Below the pieces are notes generated by a model. The model saw only the letters and a program-made list of their open reading frames with translations. It was not told where the DNA came from and did no database searches. A stretch of 64,000 nt of DNA. It comes from Prorocentrum cordatum (lineage: Eukaryota; Sar; Dinophyceae; Prorocentrales; Prorocentraceae). A program made the position numbers and the translations under genes. The stretch lies in contig CAUYUJ010021048.1 in NCBI GenBank assembly GCA_963575745.1, positions 110,001 through 174,000 on the forward strand, read 5' to 3'. Shown here one piece after another: positions 52,360 through 64,000 of this stretch (position 1 is its first letter; each line of letters starts with the position of its first letter).

Positions 52360-55300
52360 ACTTGGAATCTCTGCATCATCCACCGTCACTCCCAGTCCCT
52401 TAACTGAATTATACATGTAAAAAGCTAGTACCAGTCTCTGCAATGCCATGGCTCGCCTCTCTGGTGACAAAGAGCGTGCCAGGCCAAGTCGAGCATCCAG
52501 GTATCCTTCGACTGGTATCTCAGGGTGCCACGCAATGGATATAGCAGCCCACAAAGCTGGGCACATACGATAGCGGGACTGGGAGTCGACAGCATCCGTG
52601 CATCCGAATTTGCAGCACATCAGTTTGAGTCATCCTCCTCTCCGTCGTCCACCCACCCACCACCGTTTTAAGTGCCGATGCCTGCCGTGCAGGTGGGAGC
52701 TCGGCTACCGCGTCTCTCATCGCGGGCCAGTCGCATCCCGCCAGCGCGCGCTTCGACGGAGGGCGGGAGGCCCACTTCACCAGGCGCTTGAAAATCGTTG
52801 GGGCCAGATTTTCCTGATACAACGAGCTAGCCAGCGAACGGGCCAGCGTCTTTTGGACAGGGGCCCTCGGGTTCTCCGACAGCGCTTCCTTCAAAGCTCT
52901 CAGCGCAGTCGCCATCGGAGCCCGCCAACGGGCAGAACCTGGGAAACCCGGAGCGGCCTCGGCAAGCACTTGGGCAATCGGCACACTCTTCCAGACGGTA
53001 GGACGCCACGATCCACCCAAGTACTGAGTCATGGGGGGAGCACGCTCAGCCCCAGCCCGAATTTTCGCCCACAAGGGCTTCCAATTGGTGACAGTAGCGC
53101 GGGCAGATCTGACTGGGGCAGCAGCGCATTGGACACGAAGCGAGATGGGCCTGAGCTTACTCCACTGTCTGGGGGCCAACAGCTGATCGAGTGGCCAAGA
53201 GAATGGGGGCATCCTCAGAACCTTATGGAGTGCCCAAGATTCCCACTTTAAAATAGATTCGGGGATCGGAGACAGCTGAGCCAGATATCCAAACTTCGAT
53301 ACAGCCCGACTATTGCACATAGCAATCATGATCGACGGCGGGGCAGCGGTCTCTGCAAGGCTTCGCATGACCCCCGCCCACTCCCGAAACGCCCTCGCCC
53401 ACACCTCCTCCTTCGCCTCAGGACCGAGCCACGCGCCTAAATACTCCGCGCTTCCCACGATGGGCATGCCGCTCCACCGCGGGGCAATCCCCACAAGGGC
53501 AGCCGCTACCTGGGATCTGACCACCTCGCTGAAGGCTTGGTGGACAGGGACCAGCCTACACTTCGGCATCTTGAGTTTCAATCCTGCCAACAATCCTGCC
53601 GCGTAAAAAAAACCGAGACGCGCAAGAGCCCGAAGATCACCCACCAGAGCCCCCACGTCATCCGCACACACCCCCACAGCCGATCCTGGGTGTTTCTTCA
53701 ACCTTTTGCGCATGTCTCTGATTAGGGGGTCCATGATTAGAGCCCAAAGCGATCCTGAGTCAGGAGCACCCTGCATGATGCCTGAGGTGATGATGCAAAA
53801 CGTCTGGAGGCATCCGAGCAGGGAAATCTTTGCCGCCGCGAACGTGTAGGTCGCTTGGGTCAGGCTCAAAAACCCTTCTGGGAAACCTGATTTTGCAAGC
53901 ACAGCCCACAGGAACTGATGGAGAAGGGAGGGGAAGGCGCTGCCAAAGCCGAGGAAGAGGAGGGAAGGCATTCTGCTCGCAGCTTCAGGGTGCATCCCAG
54001 CAATGCGCGCTTCCGAGTCCAGAAGCACCACATTATCTAGGAAGTTCCTACCATGCAAGAAGCCTCTCTGATCCTTGTGGGCTTGTGCTGCAATCGACCC
54101 TTTAATTCGCTGGTTGCAGGCTGACGAGATAATCTTGACATCTGTGTTTGTTATGGCAAGGGGGCGTGTGTCCTGCGGGAATTCCATGACAAAGGTACTA
54201 CCCCGCTCTTCGCGACCCTTTGGCGCAAAGATAAGAAGGAGGTCGCTGAGGGAGACAGGAGGGGGGCACCAGCAAGTAGCTCGATCATTAGTTCATACAG
54301 GATTGCTCGCGAAAGCGAAGATTGCTGCCATGCCGCGTACGGAAGGCAGTCAGGCCCAGGAGCCGTGGGTTTCGCGCCATGGATCACGTGCGCAATCGAC
54401 CCCATCGACGGCGGCGCAGCCAATGACCAGTCAAAAACATGCACATGCTTGTCTAGGCACTGGTCGAGGTGCCTCTGCGACGTCGAGCGGGGGGCGAAAA
54501 CAGGGGCCCAGTGAGACCGAAGGGAAGACGCCATCTCCGCAGAGGACACAAGGACCTCATCACGCGCAGGGTCGACCACAGCCTGCAGCGGCAACGACTT
54601 CCCCTTCGGAGCCCACATTTTGGCGCGCCTCCTCTCAGCTCTGACGTGAGCTCGAATTCTTTTCTTCTCAGCATATACAGGGGAGTCCTTCAGAGCAGTT
54701 TCAGCACGGTTCACACGGCCCTCCACGAGATCACGCTGAAGCTGCTCATACTGCCTCCAAAAATTCATCGGCCAGGAAAGCGAAACAATATAATCATCCG
54801 AGATCTCAGAAAACTCCGACGCAACCGTCGTGGTCGCAAGAAGGGTCCGAGCCAAATTCACTAGGTTAAAATGCACAGCCCTCGATATAGATCGGAACAT
54901 GATCATCTTGGCTTCCAACGGGGGTGTTCTAGCACTCACTAGCTTGTCCCTGGTCAGGCGAGCCGCTTCCCTCAGCAGACGTTTGTACTCAGCCCATTTC
55001 GCAATCGTCGGCAATTTCATCAGGTCCGACTGTCGGAGGAGGGGGTTGAGATATTGTTTGTACCCAGGAGCCCGGCATAGGAAGCGCGGCGCCGCCTGGT
55101 CCTCCACCGCCTTCTGAGGCCGCGAGCCGAATGTGATGCACAGCGGCGCATGGTCGGACACGCCTTGCTTGAAGAGCTCCTCAGGGTACTGCATGACCGT
55201 CGCACTGATCTACCATTGAAGAAGTAACCACCCTGGCGTGCTTATCATCACTTTGTCAAGCTGAGAAAGTCGTTGATCATCATGAATATCGTGCGTCGGT

Positions 55301-57126
55301 GCCTCTGGGTCCAACTCAGTCATCTCGCTCATTGCCGCAGCCCATAAATCAGCACGCCCCCTGTGCCTCGGAGGTATGATCAACCCCTTGTCGATCTCAG
55401 GTACGTGCAAGTGCATCGGGGCCGCCTCCGTGTAGTTGAGGTCGCCCATGGCGATGAGAGTCATCTTATGCGGCTGCAGGGCCGCTTGCTCCGCCTCCGC
55501 CGAAATACGAGAGGAGATAGAGGAAACCTGCTGAGCCGTCAGACCAAAGTTGTGCACATTGTATACCACCAGCATAGCGTCAGGCCGCTCATCATCAGCA
55601 CGGGCCTTGATCGCAGCTCGCAGAACCCTGCCAGGGACCAGCTCAGAAACTCTTATCCGTTCATCACGAACTGCTTCATCAGCCTCGGCCTGTGTCATCT
55701 GCGGCAGCAGCGTGACCACACCTCCAGCATCGCGCGCATGCAACGAGGAGAAGCACGCCGCCTTGATCTGGAGGTCGTAGAGGAGCCTGAGCATGTCAGA
55801 CCGAGATCCATGCACGTCTTGCAGTGCAACCACCCCAGCACCTTTACATAACGTTTTGAGATTGGCGGCCTTCTTGCGGCGGATGTCTGGCTTGTGGTGA
55901 AGGAGGGCACGGGTGTTCCACGTCGCAAACTTTATCTCCTGCAGAGGTCGCTCTCGTAGCTTCTCATGCCATGCGTTGAGAGTCCTGCTAAATTTGCCAC
56001 TGAACTCTCTCCTCCGTGTGGAACTTGTTATTGAACGCGGCCGTGAGCGCGCCCTTATTGACCGCATGCTTTTGCACGAGGGAACAGTTCCATAAAAGAC
56101 GTGTGCTATCATCTCTCTCATTTCCCACTTGTACCTGCACGCAAGGGGAACCATCCAAGAATACAACTCCAAGTTGGCGATCATGGCGAGTCCGAAGGTT
56201 TGGGAATTGCTCACGCACCGCAGCAGCCATGGCTTTGGTTTGTATCTCTCTTCGTACTTGCTTCGGTGATTTGTCCATTCCCACGAAGACTCTCGATTCG
56301 CCACCCTCAATCGTGTTGACCGAAAATTGTTTCCATGCGCCCGTGATATCTGTGAGAGCCCCTCTTGCAGCCTGCGCCCGTTGATGTCTCCTTTGAACTG
56401 GATGATGAAGCGCCTTGATGGAGTCGATCCGAGCAGCTTCCAGTCATCATCAGGTATTTTTGCTTCACGTAGCCACGGCGCCAGGACACCGCTGAGTACC
56501 TCTCGATCCACATTGGCTGTGGTGTTCGCGACCAGGATGCCCGTGTCTGGGGCCCTGTCCCACTCTGCATGGCCGTCCAGGTCCTTGACCGTGATTGTAG
56601 ACTCCGCCACGTAGAGAGCCGCCCGCATCTGTTCCAGCTGCTCCGAGAAGGCCAGCTGCTGCTTCTCCGATGAGGCAATCCGCTGCTGCATCTCGTTGAT
56701 CTCCCCACGGAGCTGGATGTTGACCTTCTCCTGGCCGGCGGCGACGGCGCGCACCAAGCCCTCAGTGTGGTCCGTGACGTCCTTGACCACAGCCCCTCGG
56801 ATGGAGTTGAACTTTGCGTCGATCGTGGCAGCGACCTCCAACTTGTAGGCCGCAAAGTAGTCGTCAAGGTCTCCTTGAGCCAGCGGCTGGCTGGAGGTGT
56901 GTGCAGTCGCCGGGGGCGTAGCTGTCCCAGTGGTAGCGTCAGCGGCGGCGGGGACTCGACGAGAGTTCGCTCCTGCAGCAGCAGCCCAGGGGTCACCAGA
57001 GCCCACCAGAGAGTCAGCAGCACACCCTTCACCAGGAGCGCCAGGACCACGGCCACCACGAACGCGGTCGCCTCTGACCTCCTGCGGAGAGCGCGAGCGG
57101 ATGGAGGCCGCAGGCTCATCAGGCAT
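52360..57126 (-). pseudogene. second LINE-type retrotransposon, long but frameshifted
   Basis: Minus-strand reading order: start MPDEPAASIRSRSP at 57126; coiled-coil-like segment; conserved pieces split by two compensating shifts near 56320 and 55995, the middle frame holding KSPKQVRREIQTKAMAAAV; endonuclease with FATWNTRALLHH, VVALQDVHG (Asp where Glu is usual), LIAMGDLN and QLDKVMIS; a stop at 55210; then SDHAPLCI (about 55150), a linker and GPDCLPYAAW; a shift near 54240; RT with QRGFLHGRNFLDN, SGIMQGAPDSGSLWAL and VCADDVGAL (about 54070-53640); and a last shift near 52610 into CKFGCTDAVDSQSRYRMC, a terminal Cys/His motif. The RT motif expected as FDF-x-x-AFPS reads FLGFGSAFPS, losing the first catalytic Asp. 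At least four frame changes mean the copy is inactive unless they are assembly errors. Confidence 0.8.
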
Positions 57127-58305
<1,179 letters not shown>

Positions 58306-58844
58306 CTGGTCGCCGTCGCGTCCGCCTTCGCCTCCGGCCAGGTAGGCCGCGCCCTCCATGGCACCACCCGGGCTCTCGGCGCTGGGGCGGGGTGTCATAA
58401 GCGGTATCACCCGCGCGACTGGGGTGGGATGCCGGCGCAAACTTCAACGGCGCCCCCCTGCCCCCGATCCAATGTTGGTCGGCATCGCCAGCAGGTCGAA
58501 GTATTTCTGCCAGTCGACAGATCGACACATCACGGCGCAGCCCGCCAATATCAAATTGGCGGCGCGGGGGGTGTTCACCCAAATCAGCATCCGGGGGCGT
58601 CCAGAAGGGGAGCGTCCAATAGGGGGGTTCGCAAAGCATGGCCTGAGGCATGTGTGCGGACGAGGGGGAGACCAGAGGGCGCACTGAGAGAAGAAGATGG
58701 GGCAATGAAATCACCCAGCCATGATGTCCCCCCTCCTAGTCGTCACGCCCCTCCTTGGCCGCCACAGAAGCATGCGAGGGGCAGAATTTTGCCCATCACC
58801 CGAGGCGGTACCGAGTGGGCTCGGGCGGCGCTCGAGCCAGAACG
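58306..58844. other. unassigned region with a small palindrome
   Basis: CCGCCAATATCAAATTGGCGG (21 bases, 8-bp arms) lies at about 58547-58567, split here as CCGCCAAT / ATTGGCGG around ATCAA. The minus strand is open at 58286-58714 but without recognisable content. No gene called. Confidence 0.4.
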
Positions 58845-59085
58845 GAGTTGGGAACGACAGCTGTCGTGATGGGCGGGAGGGGTCGGGAAGATACAAGGCT
58901 CGACTGTGCAATAAACACCCTCAACATACGCGACAATCATGATGATCCGACCGTTTCTCTGCCAACTGAGTTGGGAAAGACAGTTGTCGTGATGGGCGGG
59001 AAGGGTCGGGAAGATACAGGGTACGACTGTGCAGCAAACACCCTCAGCATACGCGACAATCATGATGATCCGATCCGATAACCGT
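58845..59085. repeat. 123-bp direct duplication with palindromes
   Basis: Unit 1 starts GAGTTGGGAACGACAG at 58845 and unit 2 starts GAGTTGGGAAAGACAG at 58968. Both continue with GTCGTGATGGGCGGGA, TCGGGAAGATACA and CGACAATCATGATGATCCGA. Unit 1 contains the perfect palindrome ACGACAGCTGTCGT, weakened by one substitution in unit 2. Confidence 0.88.
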
Positions 59086-59149
59086 GTATGCGATGAGTGC
59101 GGAGGACGAGGAGGACCCAGACCCCCTCTCGACGTGACAAAAAAAGGCG

Positions 59150-59520
59150 CGTGACGTTTTTTGTTGTTGTCGGCATCCAGGGGCCCTCGCCAGGCCCAAG
59201 GCTGCAAAAACGACTCGGGATGAAACGCCGGTCCCAGAGGGAATGGGTCGAGGCCTCCGTTGCTACGTTTTTTGGCATCCGGGGGCGCTCGCCAGGCCCC
59301 AAGGCCGTAACAAAAACTGCTCGGGACGAGGAACTGGCCTCGGGGAGTGGATCGAGACCTCCGTTGCGATTTTCGGCATCCGGGGGCCCTCGCCCGGCCC
59401 CAGGGCCCTAGCAAGGAACGGCTCGGGACGAGAAGCCGGTCCCGGGGAGCCACGCCCCAGCCTCCCGGGAGCCGCACTGTGAAAAAACCAGGGCGTCGGG
59501 GGTCTGGGCAGCATGACGGG
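59150..59520. repeat. repeat D, three tandem ~100-bp units
   Basis: Units carry TTTTTTGGCATCCGGGGGC, CTCGCCAGGCCCCAAGGCC, AAAAACTGCTCGGGACGAG, then GGATCGAGACCTCCGTTGC. Diverged single copies lie at 5805-5995 and 29625-29790. Confidence 0.82.
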
Positions 59521-59865
59521 GATGAGGAAGACGAGGCGGACGAGGAGAGCGCCGAGGAAGACGGAGACAGTGAAAAGGAAGACGAGGACGAGGGGATGGA
59601 GGACGATGTGTATAAGGATGGATGAGACGAGGAGCAACGATGATACAGGAATGAGGACGACGGAAAGGGAAGCGGAATGAAAAGGAACGGTGATGATTAA
59701 GATGAGGATGAGGATGCTGATGATGATGATGATGAGGATGATGATGCTGATGATGATGACGAGCATGCTGATCACGATGATGATGATGATGATGAGGATG
59801 ATGATGGCGATGCTGGTGATGATGATGAATATCCGGACGCCTCCTGATCGCTGACTCCTGGTCTG
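59521..59865. repeat. purine-rich tract and (GAT)n array
   Basis: GA-rich at 59520-59640, then GAT/GAG triplets at 59695-59830 on the plus strand. This is the opposite strand bias from the ATC arrays between 31 and 58 kb. Confidence 0.9.
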
Positions 59866-60885
59866 CCTCGCCGAAGGAGCGCGCCCGGGCGCTCAGTGCC
59901 CCAGCGGCGCCAGCGTCGCGTCGGCGCACCACTGGGAGCCTCACTGGCCTTACTAACATGTTCGGGGCGATAGAAGCACTTAATCAGTAGCTTAGCGGGA
60001 TTAGCGAACTGCAGTTCTCTAACGCACTTGTACTCGCTTTGAACCTGGTTAAGTAACCAACTTGGCAGCTTTCTGCTAAGCGCGCTATCTGGCTTAGCCT
60101 CCCCCCGCGAACCTACTTAGCGCAACCCCTAACCCACTTAGCAAATGGACCCTAACCTACTTGGCGGGCCTCACATTTTTAGGCATTTTATGCTAAAAAT
60201 CATACACTAGTGTTTTGAAAACCAAGATTCGCGAATCGAACACATATTTTAACAACATGATGTTGCTGTTTTTCGTTATAACTTGTTGTTTTTTCCCCGC
60301 CAGTGTTTTATTTTGTGAGTTTGGCCAGCTCTTTTTTTCCTGCGTCATCATTTTTTCGGTCCATCGGTCTCGACGGCCGAACACAATAGCAGCAGCCAAG
60401 CAACGGGAGTGCATCGCCCCTCCCCTCTTCTCGTTCCTCTCATTTCCCCCCCATCCCCTCTTGGGGGGCAAGGAAAACGACACCCGCTCGAGACATCCTC
60501 ACACGAGTCTGAATGAGAGCAGAAAAGCGGCCCCCGCTCGAGGCTTCCTCGCAATTCTGAGTTTGAGCGATCCCGCCCTCCTCGCCATTACCCTTCATTC
60601 CTTTCCCGTCTATACTCCGTGTCTTTCCCTTCCCTCCCTCCCCCCTCCGACCCCCCTTTTTCTCTCACCCCTGTCCCTTCATCCTCCCGCTTCCTCCCAT
60701 GCCTCCACCCCGCCGATTCCTCCACCCACCCATCATTTCCCCACTCCCTCCCTCCGTCCATCCCTCCCTTCGCTCCCTTCCAATCCCCATTCCCATCCCT
60801 TCCCTCAGTCCTTCCCGCCCTCCCCGTCATCACCGCCGTCGTTCCATTCCCCCGCCCCTCACGTTGCTTCCCTCATCATGACGAT
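59866..60885. other. TTAGC-rich block, then pyrimidine-rich unassigned DNA
   Basis: 59965-60165 repeats CTTAGCG, CCTAACCCACTTAGC and CTTAGCGGGATTAGCG motifs, which looks like a degenerate short repeat. 60180-60360 is AT-richer than the rest of the window. 60590-60880 is pyrimidine-rich. No gene recognised. Confidence 0.5.
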
Positions 60886-61225
60886 AGCGAGTGTAATGAT
60901 CATAATGGTGATGACGATGATGATGATGGTGGTCGTGATGATGAGGAAGATGATGCTGACGATGATGATGGTGGTGATCGCGATGATGAGGATGATGATG
61001 ATGCTGACGATGATGATGATAAGGATGATGATGACGACGATGATTGCGACGAAAACAATGACGATGACGACGTCGATGCGATGATGCTGATGATGATGAC
61101 GGCGATGGTGGTGACGATTAAGGTGATGATAATCACGATGACGACGACGGCGACACGGTCGACGGTGATGATGATGACGATGATGGTGAACATAATGGCG
61201 ATGATGTTGGTGACAATGACGACGG
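60886..61225. repeat. (GAT)n / (GATGAC)n degenerate array
   Basis: GATGATGATG, GATGACGAC and GGTGATGATG triplets. Both strands are open in several frames as triplet translations (Asp, Met, Ile, His). Confidence 0.92.
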
Positions 61226-61460
61226 CGGTGCAATCCCCTCAGGACCACCCCTCTTTCGTTCGCTGTACCCCTCCCTCCCTCCTCCCCGCCATCCCTTATC
61301 CCACCCTCTCTCCCCTCTCATCCCTTCCCATCCCCTTGCCCCCCTCCCTCAGGTATACCGTGAGACCCGCCCTCCACAGGGGAGGGGGGAGGGGTGTGGG
61401 GTGGGGTGTACGGCGGGTATATACTATTCCTTTCCTCCCTCCTCCCACTCCCTCCGTTAT

Positions 61461-63488
61461 TCAAGTAAGCTTTCGGGCGGCTCTCACTCGGAGCCGCCCT
61501 GGAAAAAGAACTGACGTTCTCTGGCCTTCAGGCGCAGCAGAGTAAATGCAAGGTTCAATGAGATGTGTGGACCGAACGAGCACGGGCGAGCTATCTACAA
61601 CACACGTCGCGTGATTATCTCGCATCTCAAGCGTCGGCCACCGCGAAACACAACTAAGCAAGTGGTGGTTGACTCGCACGTGAAACCAAACGTGGACGAA
61701 GCCGACGGTGCCGTCGGCGAACGTGAAAGCTGCAACGTCCCCCATCTGTATCACCCTACTGTGGATCGAAGCGCACCTAGCTGTGACAACTTCCCAAGAT
61801 GGATCAATCCACAAGCAACTTTTCAGAGCATCGAGCATCCTACGGCTGGGCGGCCTGGGGGACAGCAGGTCGATACCCCTGATTTTGTGCTTGGGGTCTG
61901 AAAGGTGTTGGACCGTAACTTCTTCCATCAGCCCACGATCGTAAGCTGTGGTCGAATGGCGCCCTGTGGCCATTGTTTTGACCACCCTGTGCTTACGTTC
62001 GTGTAAAAACGTGCTGAGCAGCATTCCTTGGGACTCCATCTGTTCAGGTAAATGGGTAACCCAATGCGATTTCGGTTTCCAGCACGACTTGAGGCTGTAA
62101 CACTTTTTCTGCAGTGTCAAGTGCAACTGTATAGCATCGTGCAGCTCGGCGGGCGTTACGCACTGACTGTTTGCTACCGGCAGCAGCGAGATCACATGGC
62201 AAGCAGCCAAGCCACTCGCCACATGATCGGGGAACGCGCCCGAAGGTAGAACAACGTCAGACAGAAACTTTTCCAGTACGGGTACCACGCTCACTAGTTC
62301 AGACGCCGATCCATTGGGGTCGTGCCCATCACCCTTCAAACAAACCTTTTTAGCATGCGCATACCCTTTCGGCCACTCCCACTTTTGAAGGTAGGCGTGG
62401 AAGGCGGAAGCCCCAAGGTATACCGATTGCAGCTGGCCCATCAGCAGCTCGAACTCCGTGGCGAAAACCCCTCCGATCAAGTAGCAATGCATCCAGTCCC
62501 ACGCCCAGCAGGAAGCCAGGGGAAACTTCAAATCAGGGCCCTGTAGAAATGAAGTCTCGATGTAGGCAAGGCCGAACAAGGTCTCCATATCAGCCAAGCG
62601 GCTCGGGTTATTCGCATTCAACTCTGCCAGCCTCGCTTGTATCTCATGGATGCCTTCGTCGGTGTGCAGATCGTACTTCCCCACGTCCGTGCAATCGCTG
62701 CCGATGAGGTAATTGCCACTGTCAGGGATGAGGCTACTCCAGTGAACACACACGTTTCGACACCTGCCGCACAACTTTATACCAGTGGCCCCCTTCGCAC
62801 CAGTCGCAAATTTGTGCGCCCTCTCGTCGGCGATGTGCACCGACACCGCGCCATGCAAGATCCTCGCGGCGCCTTCACCTGGAACGAAAAACGCAACGCC
62901 GTGTCGAAGGTCTCGGCTCCGCGGGTGGCCCAGAAAAAAGCGGAGCACATATTTGTACAGCTCTGCCATCCCGCCTGGTAGTCTCTGAACCTCGCTGGCC
63001 CTCAAGGCACACACTGTGAACCATGAGAGCTCATTCTGTAAAGTTGGGAAGCCGAGCTCTTGCCAACTCCAGTACATGCACTGGACCTTTCGCAAGTTTG
63101 ACGACTGAAGCGGGCTCCCTGGTGTTATCTCGTCGCTATACACGATGATTGACATTTTGTTTTGGCTGCGGTTCCAAGCATCCACCACTACCTCCCTGAA
63201 ATCGCAGCTGTCCCGCATCGCAACTTCGAGAAAGGCGAACGGATCCTGCGCCCACACATCTACGGTTCCCTTTTTTGAGGCTGGCACCTTGACCAACTGA
63301 AGCAAATTGCCGAAACTACTCTGCTGGTGGGCAATATCTTGAATAGCCCGCCGATGTGTTGATGCAGAGCAATGTTCTGGAAGGTCCTCCTCCGCTAGTT
63401 TTTTCAACACCGCAGATAGTGCTGCTGATGTAAGATAACTGTCTCTCCCAAATTCTGCGAGCCTGGCCCTCTTGTGAGGAGGCTCCAT
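61461..63488 (-). CDS. 675-aa transposase-like protein, single ORF behind a relict DinoSL
   Basis: An uninterrupted frame from ATG 63488 (MEPPHKRARLAEF, with an NLS-like KRAR) to the stop at 61461. The start is supported by a relict leader 15 nt upstream. Three segments in order resemble a large eukaryotic transposase family: VYSDEITPGSPLQSSNLRKV near residue 120, comparable to the YxDD-x-NPLG-x-HK segment; KLCGRCRNVCVHW near residue 235, a Cys-rich zinc-binding candidate; and WAWDWMHCYLIGGVFATEFE near residue 335, comparable to the DxMHDxLEGV-x-x-E segment. Acidic residues at the first and third fit a DDE-type active site, but a third catalytic residue was not assigned. No terminal inverted repeats were found around it, so it may be a retroposed or domesticated copy. 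The resemblance is from memory of family patterns; function remains uncertain. Confidence 0.6.
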   Translation of the reverse strand: MEPPHKRARLAEFGRDSYLTSAALSAVLKKLAEEDLPEHCSASTHRRAIQDIAHQQSSFGNLLQLVKVPASKKGTVDVWAQDPFAFLEVAMRDSCDFREVVVDAWNRSQNKMSIIVYSDEITPGSPLQSSNLRKVQCMYWSWQELGFPTLQNELSWFTVCALRASEVQRLPGGMAELYKYVLRFFLGHPRSRDLRHGVAFFVPGEGAARILHGAVSVHIADERAHKFATGAKGATGIKLCGRCRNVCVHWSSLIPDSGNYLIGSDCTDVGKYDLHTDEGIHEIQARLAELNANNPSRLADMETLFGLAYIETSFLQGPDLKFPLASCWAWDWMHCYLIGGVFATEFELLMGQLQSVYLGASAFHAYLQKWEWPKGYAHAKKVCLKGDGHDPNGSASELVSVVPVLEKFLSDVVLPSGAFPDHVASGLAACHVISLLPVANSQCVTPAELHDAIQLHLTLQKKCYSLKSCWKPKSHWVTHLPEQMESQGMLLSTFLHERKHRVVKTMATGRHSTTAYDRGLMEEVTVQHLSDPKHKIRGIDLLSPRPPSRRMLDALKSCLWIDPSWEVVTARCASIHSRVIQMGDVAAFTFADGTVGFVHVWFHVRVNHHLLSCVSRWPTLEMRDNHATCVVDSSPVLVRSTHLIEPCIYSAAPEGQRTSVLFPGRLRVRAARKLT

Positions 63489-63503
63489 CGAATCGTGCAG
63501 CTG

Positions 63504-63525
63504 ATTGAGCCAAAACGGCTATGAC
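63504..63525 (-). other. relict DinoSL (18/22 match)
   Basis: The minus strand reads CATAGCCGTTTTGGCTCAA, matching the leader with four differences over 22 nt. It lies 15 nt upstream of the ATG at 63488. Weakest of the three relics alone, but its position in front of an intact long frame supports it. Confidence 0.68.
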
Positions 63526-63609
63526 GGCGGGGCAGGGGTGGGTTGTGAGTGGGAGAGGGGGATGAGGGACACGCTAGGTGCGCTCGCGTCATAGCTGACG
63601 TCCTACCCC

Positions 63610-64000
63610 TGGAGGAGGAGGAGGAGGAGGAGGAGGAGGAGGAGGAGGAAAAGGGCGATGAGGAGGATGCGGAGGAGGAGGAGGAGGAGGAGGAGGAGAG
63701 GAGGAGGAGGAGGAGGAGGCGGAGGAGGAGGAGGAGGAGGGGAGGAGGAGGAGGAGGAGGAGGATGAGGAGGGGAGGAAGAGGTGAGGAGGAGGAGGAAG
63801 GAGGAGGAGGAGGAGGAGGAAGGAGGGAGGAGGAGGAGGGGGAGGATGAGGATTGAGAGGGTGAGGAGGAGACGATGAGGGCGAGGAGGGTGAAGAGGAG
63901 GAGGATGAGGGAGGATGAAGGCGGAGGAGGACGAGGGATGAGGGAGGAGGAGGAGGGGGAGGAGGAGAGAGGGGATGATGATGATGAGGAGGAGGAGGAG
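63610..64000. repeat. (GGA)n array running off the window
   Basis: GAG/GGA triplets with GATGAG interruptions, on the plus strand to the window end. It lies upstream of the transposase-like gene and has the opposite strand bias to the TCC arrays of 24-58 kb. Confidence 0.95.

Noticed and set aside
60215-61084. 289-aa plus-strand frame at 60.2-61.1 kb
   Set aside because: Starts in AT-rich DNA and runs through pyrimidine-rich and GAT-repeat sequence; no coherent protein.

Overview
The window looks like nuclear DNA of a dinoflagellate. The strongest direct evidence is three relict copies of the 22-nt dinoflagellate spliced leader (DinoSL): 18526-18547 (21/22 match on the minus strand), 16355-16376 (19/22) and 63504-63525 (18/22). 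Each lies 15-56 nt upstream of the ATG of a minus-strand gene. GC-rich composition, kilobases of trinucleotide arrays, abundant retroelements and genes mostly on one strand agree with this. A core (armoured) species such as Prorocentrum is a guess.

Layout. 1-2230: dispersed and tandem GC-rich repeats plus a TG array. 2.2-4.4 kb: mostly unassigned DNA. 4.46-7.3 kb (minus): multi-exon PARP-like gene with a foldback, introner-like element between two catalytic exons. 7.5-10.9 kb: minisatellites and unassigned DNA. 10.9-18.5 kb (minus): two genes with relict DinoSLs, a long one (10898-16306, apparently split by two intervening segments and one frameshift) and a single-ORF gene (17441-18469). 19.8-23.6 kb: degenerate ~385-bp tandem satellite. 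24.1-28.1 kb: minisatellites, a 1.2-kb polypyrimidine tract and a ~66-bp array. 28-30.7 kb (minus): WWE-domain exons among repeats. 31-44.7 kb: a higher-order composite repeat into which a young, complete Ty1/copia retrotransposon (31990-41689) has inserted, with 183-bp LTRs, a 5-bp target duplication and an initiator-Met tRNA primer site. 44.7-49.5 kb (plus): decayed LINE carrying a 184-bp MITE. 52.4-57.1 kb (minus): second LINE, longer but frameshifted. 57-61 kb: more satellite DNA. 61.5-63.5 kb (minus): intact 675-aa gene that resembles a DDE transposase and carries a DinoSL relic.

How it fits together. Cellular-type genes are few and short relative to repeats. Those with DinoSL relics look like cDNA that re-entered the genome. 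Four foldback or TIR elements with flanking duplications, or sitting in apparent introns, suggest that small DNA elements are creating introns or splitting genes here. Most long open frames in the window are translations of simple repeats and are not listed as genes. No rRNA, tRNA, functional SL-RNA gene or CRISPR array was recognised.
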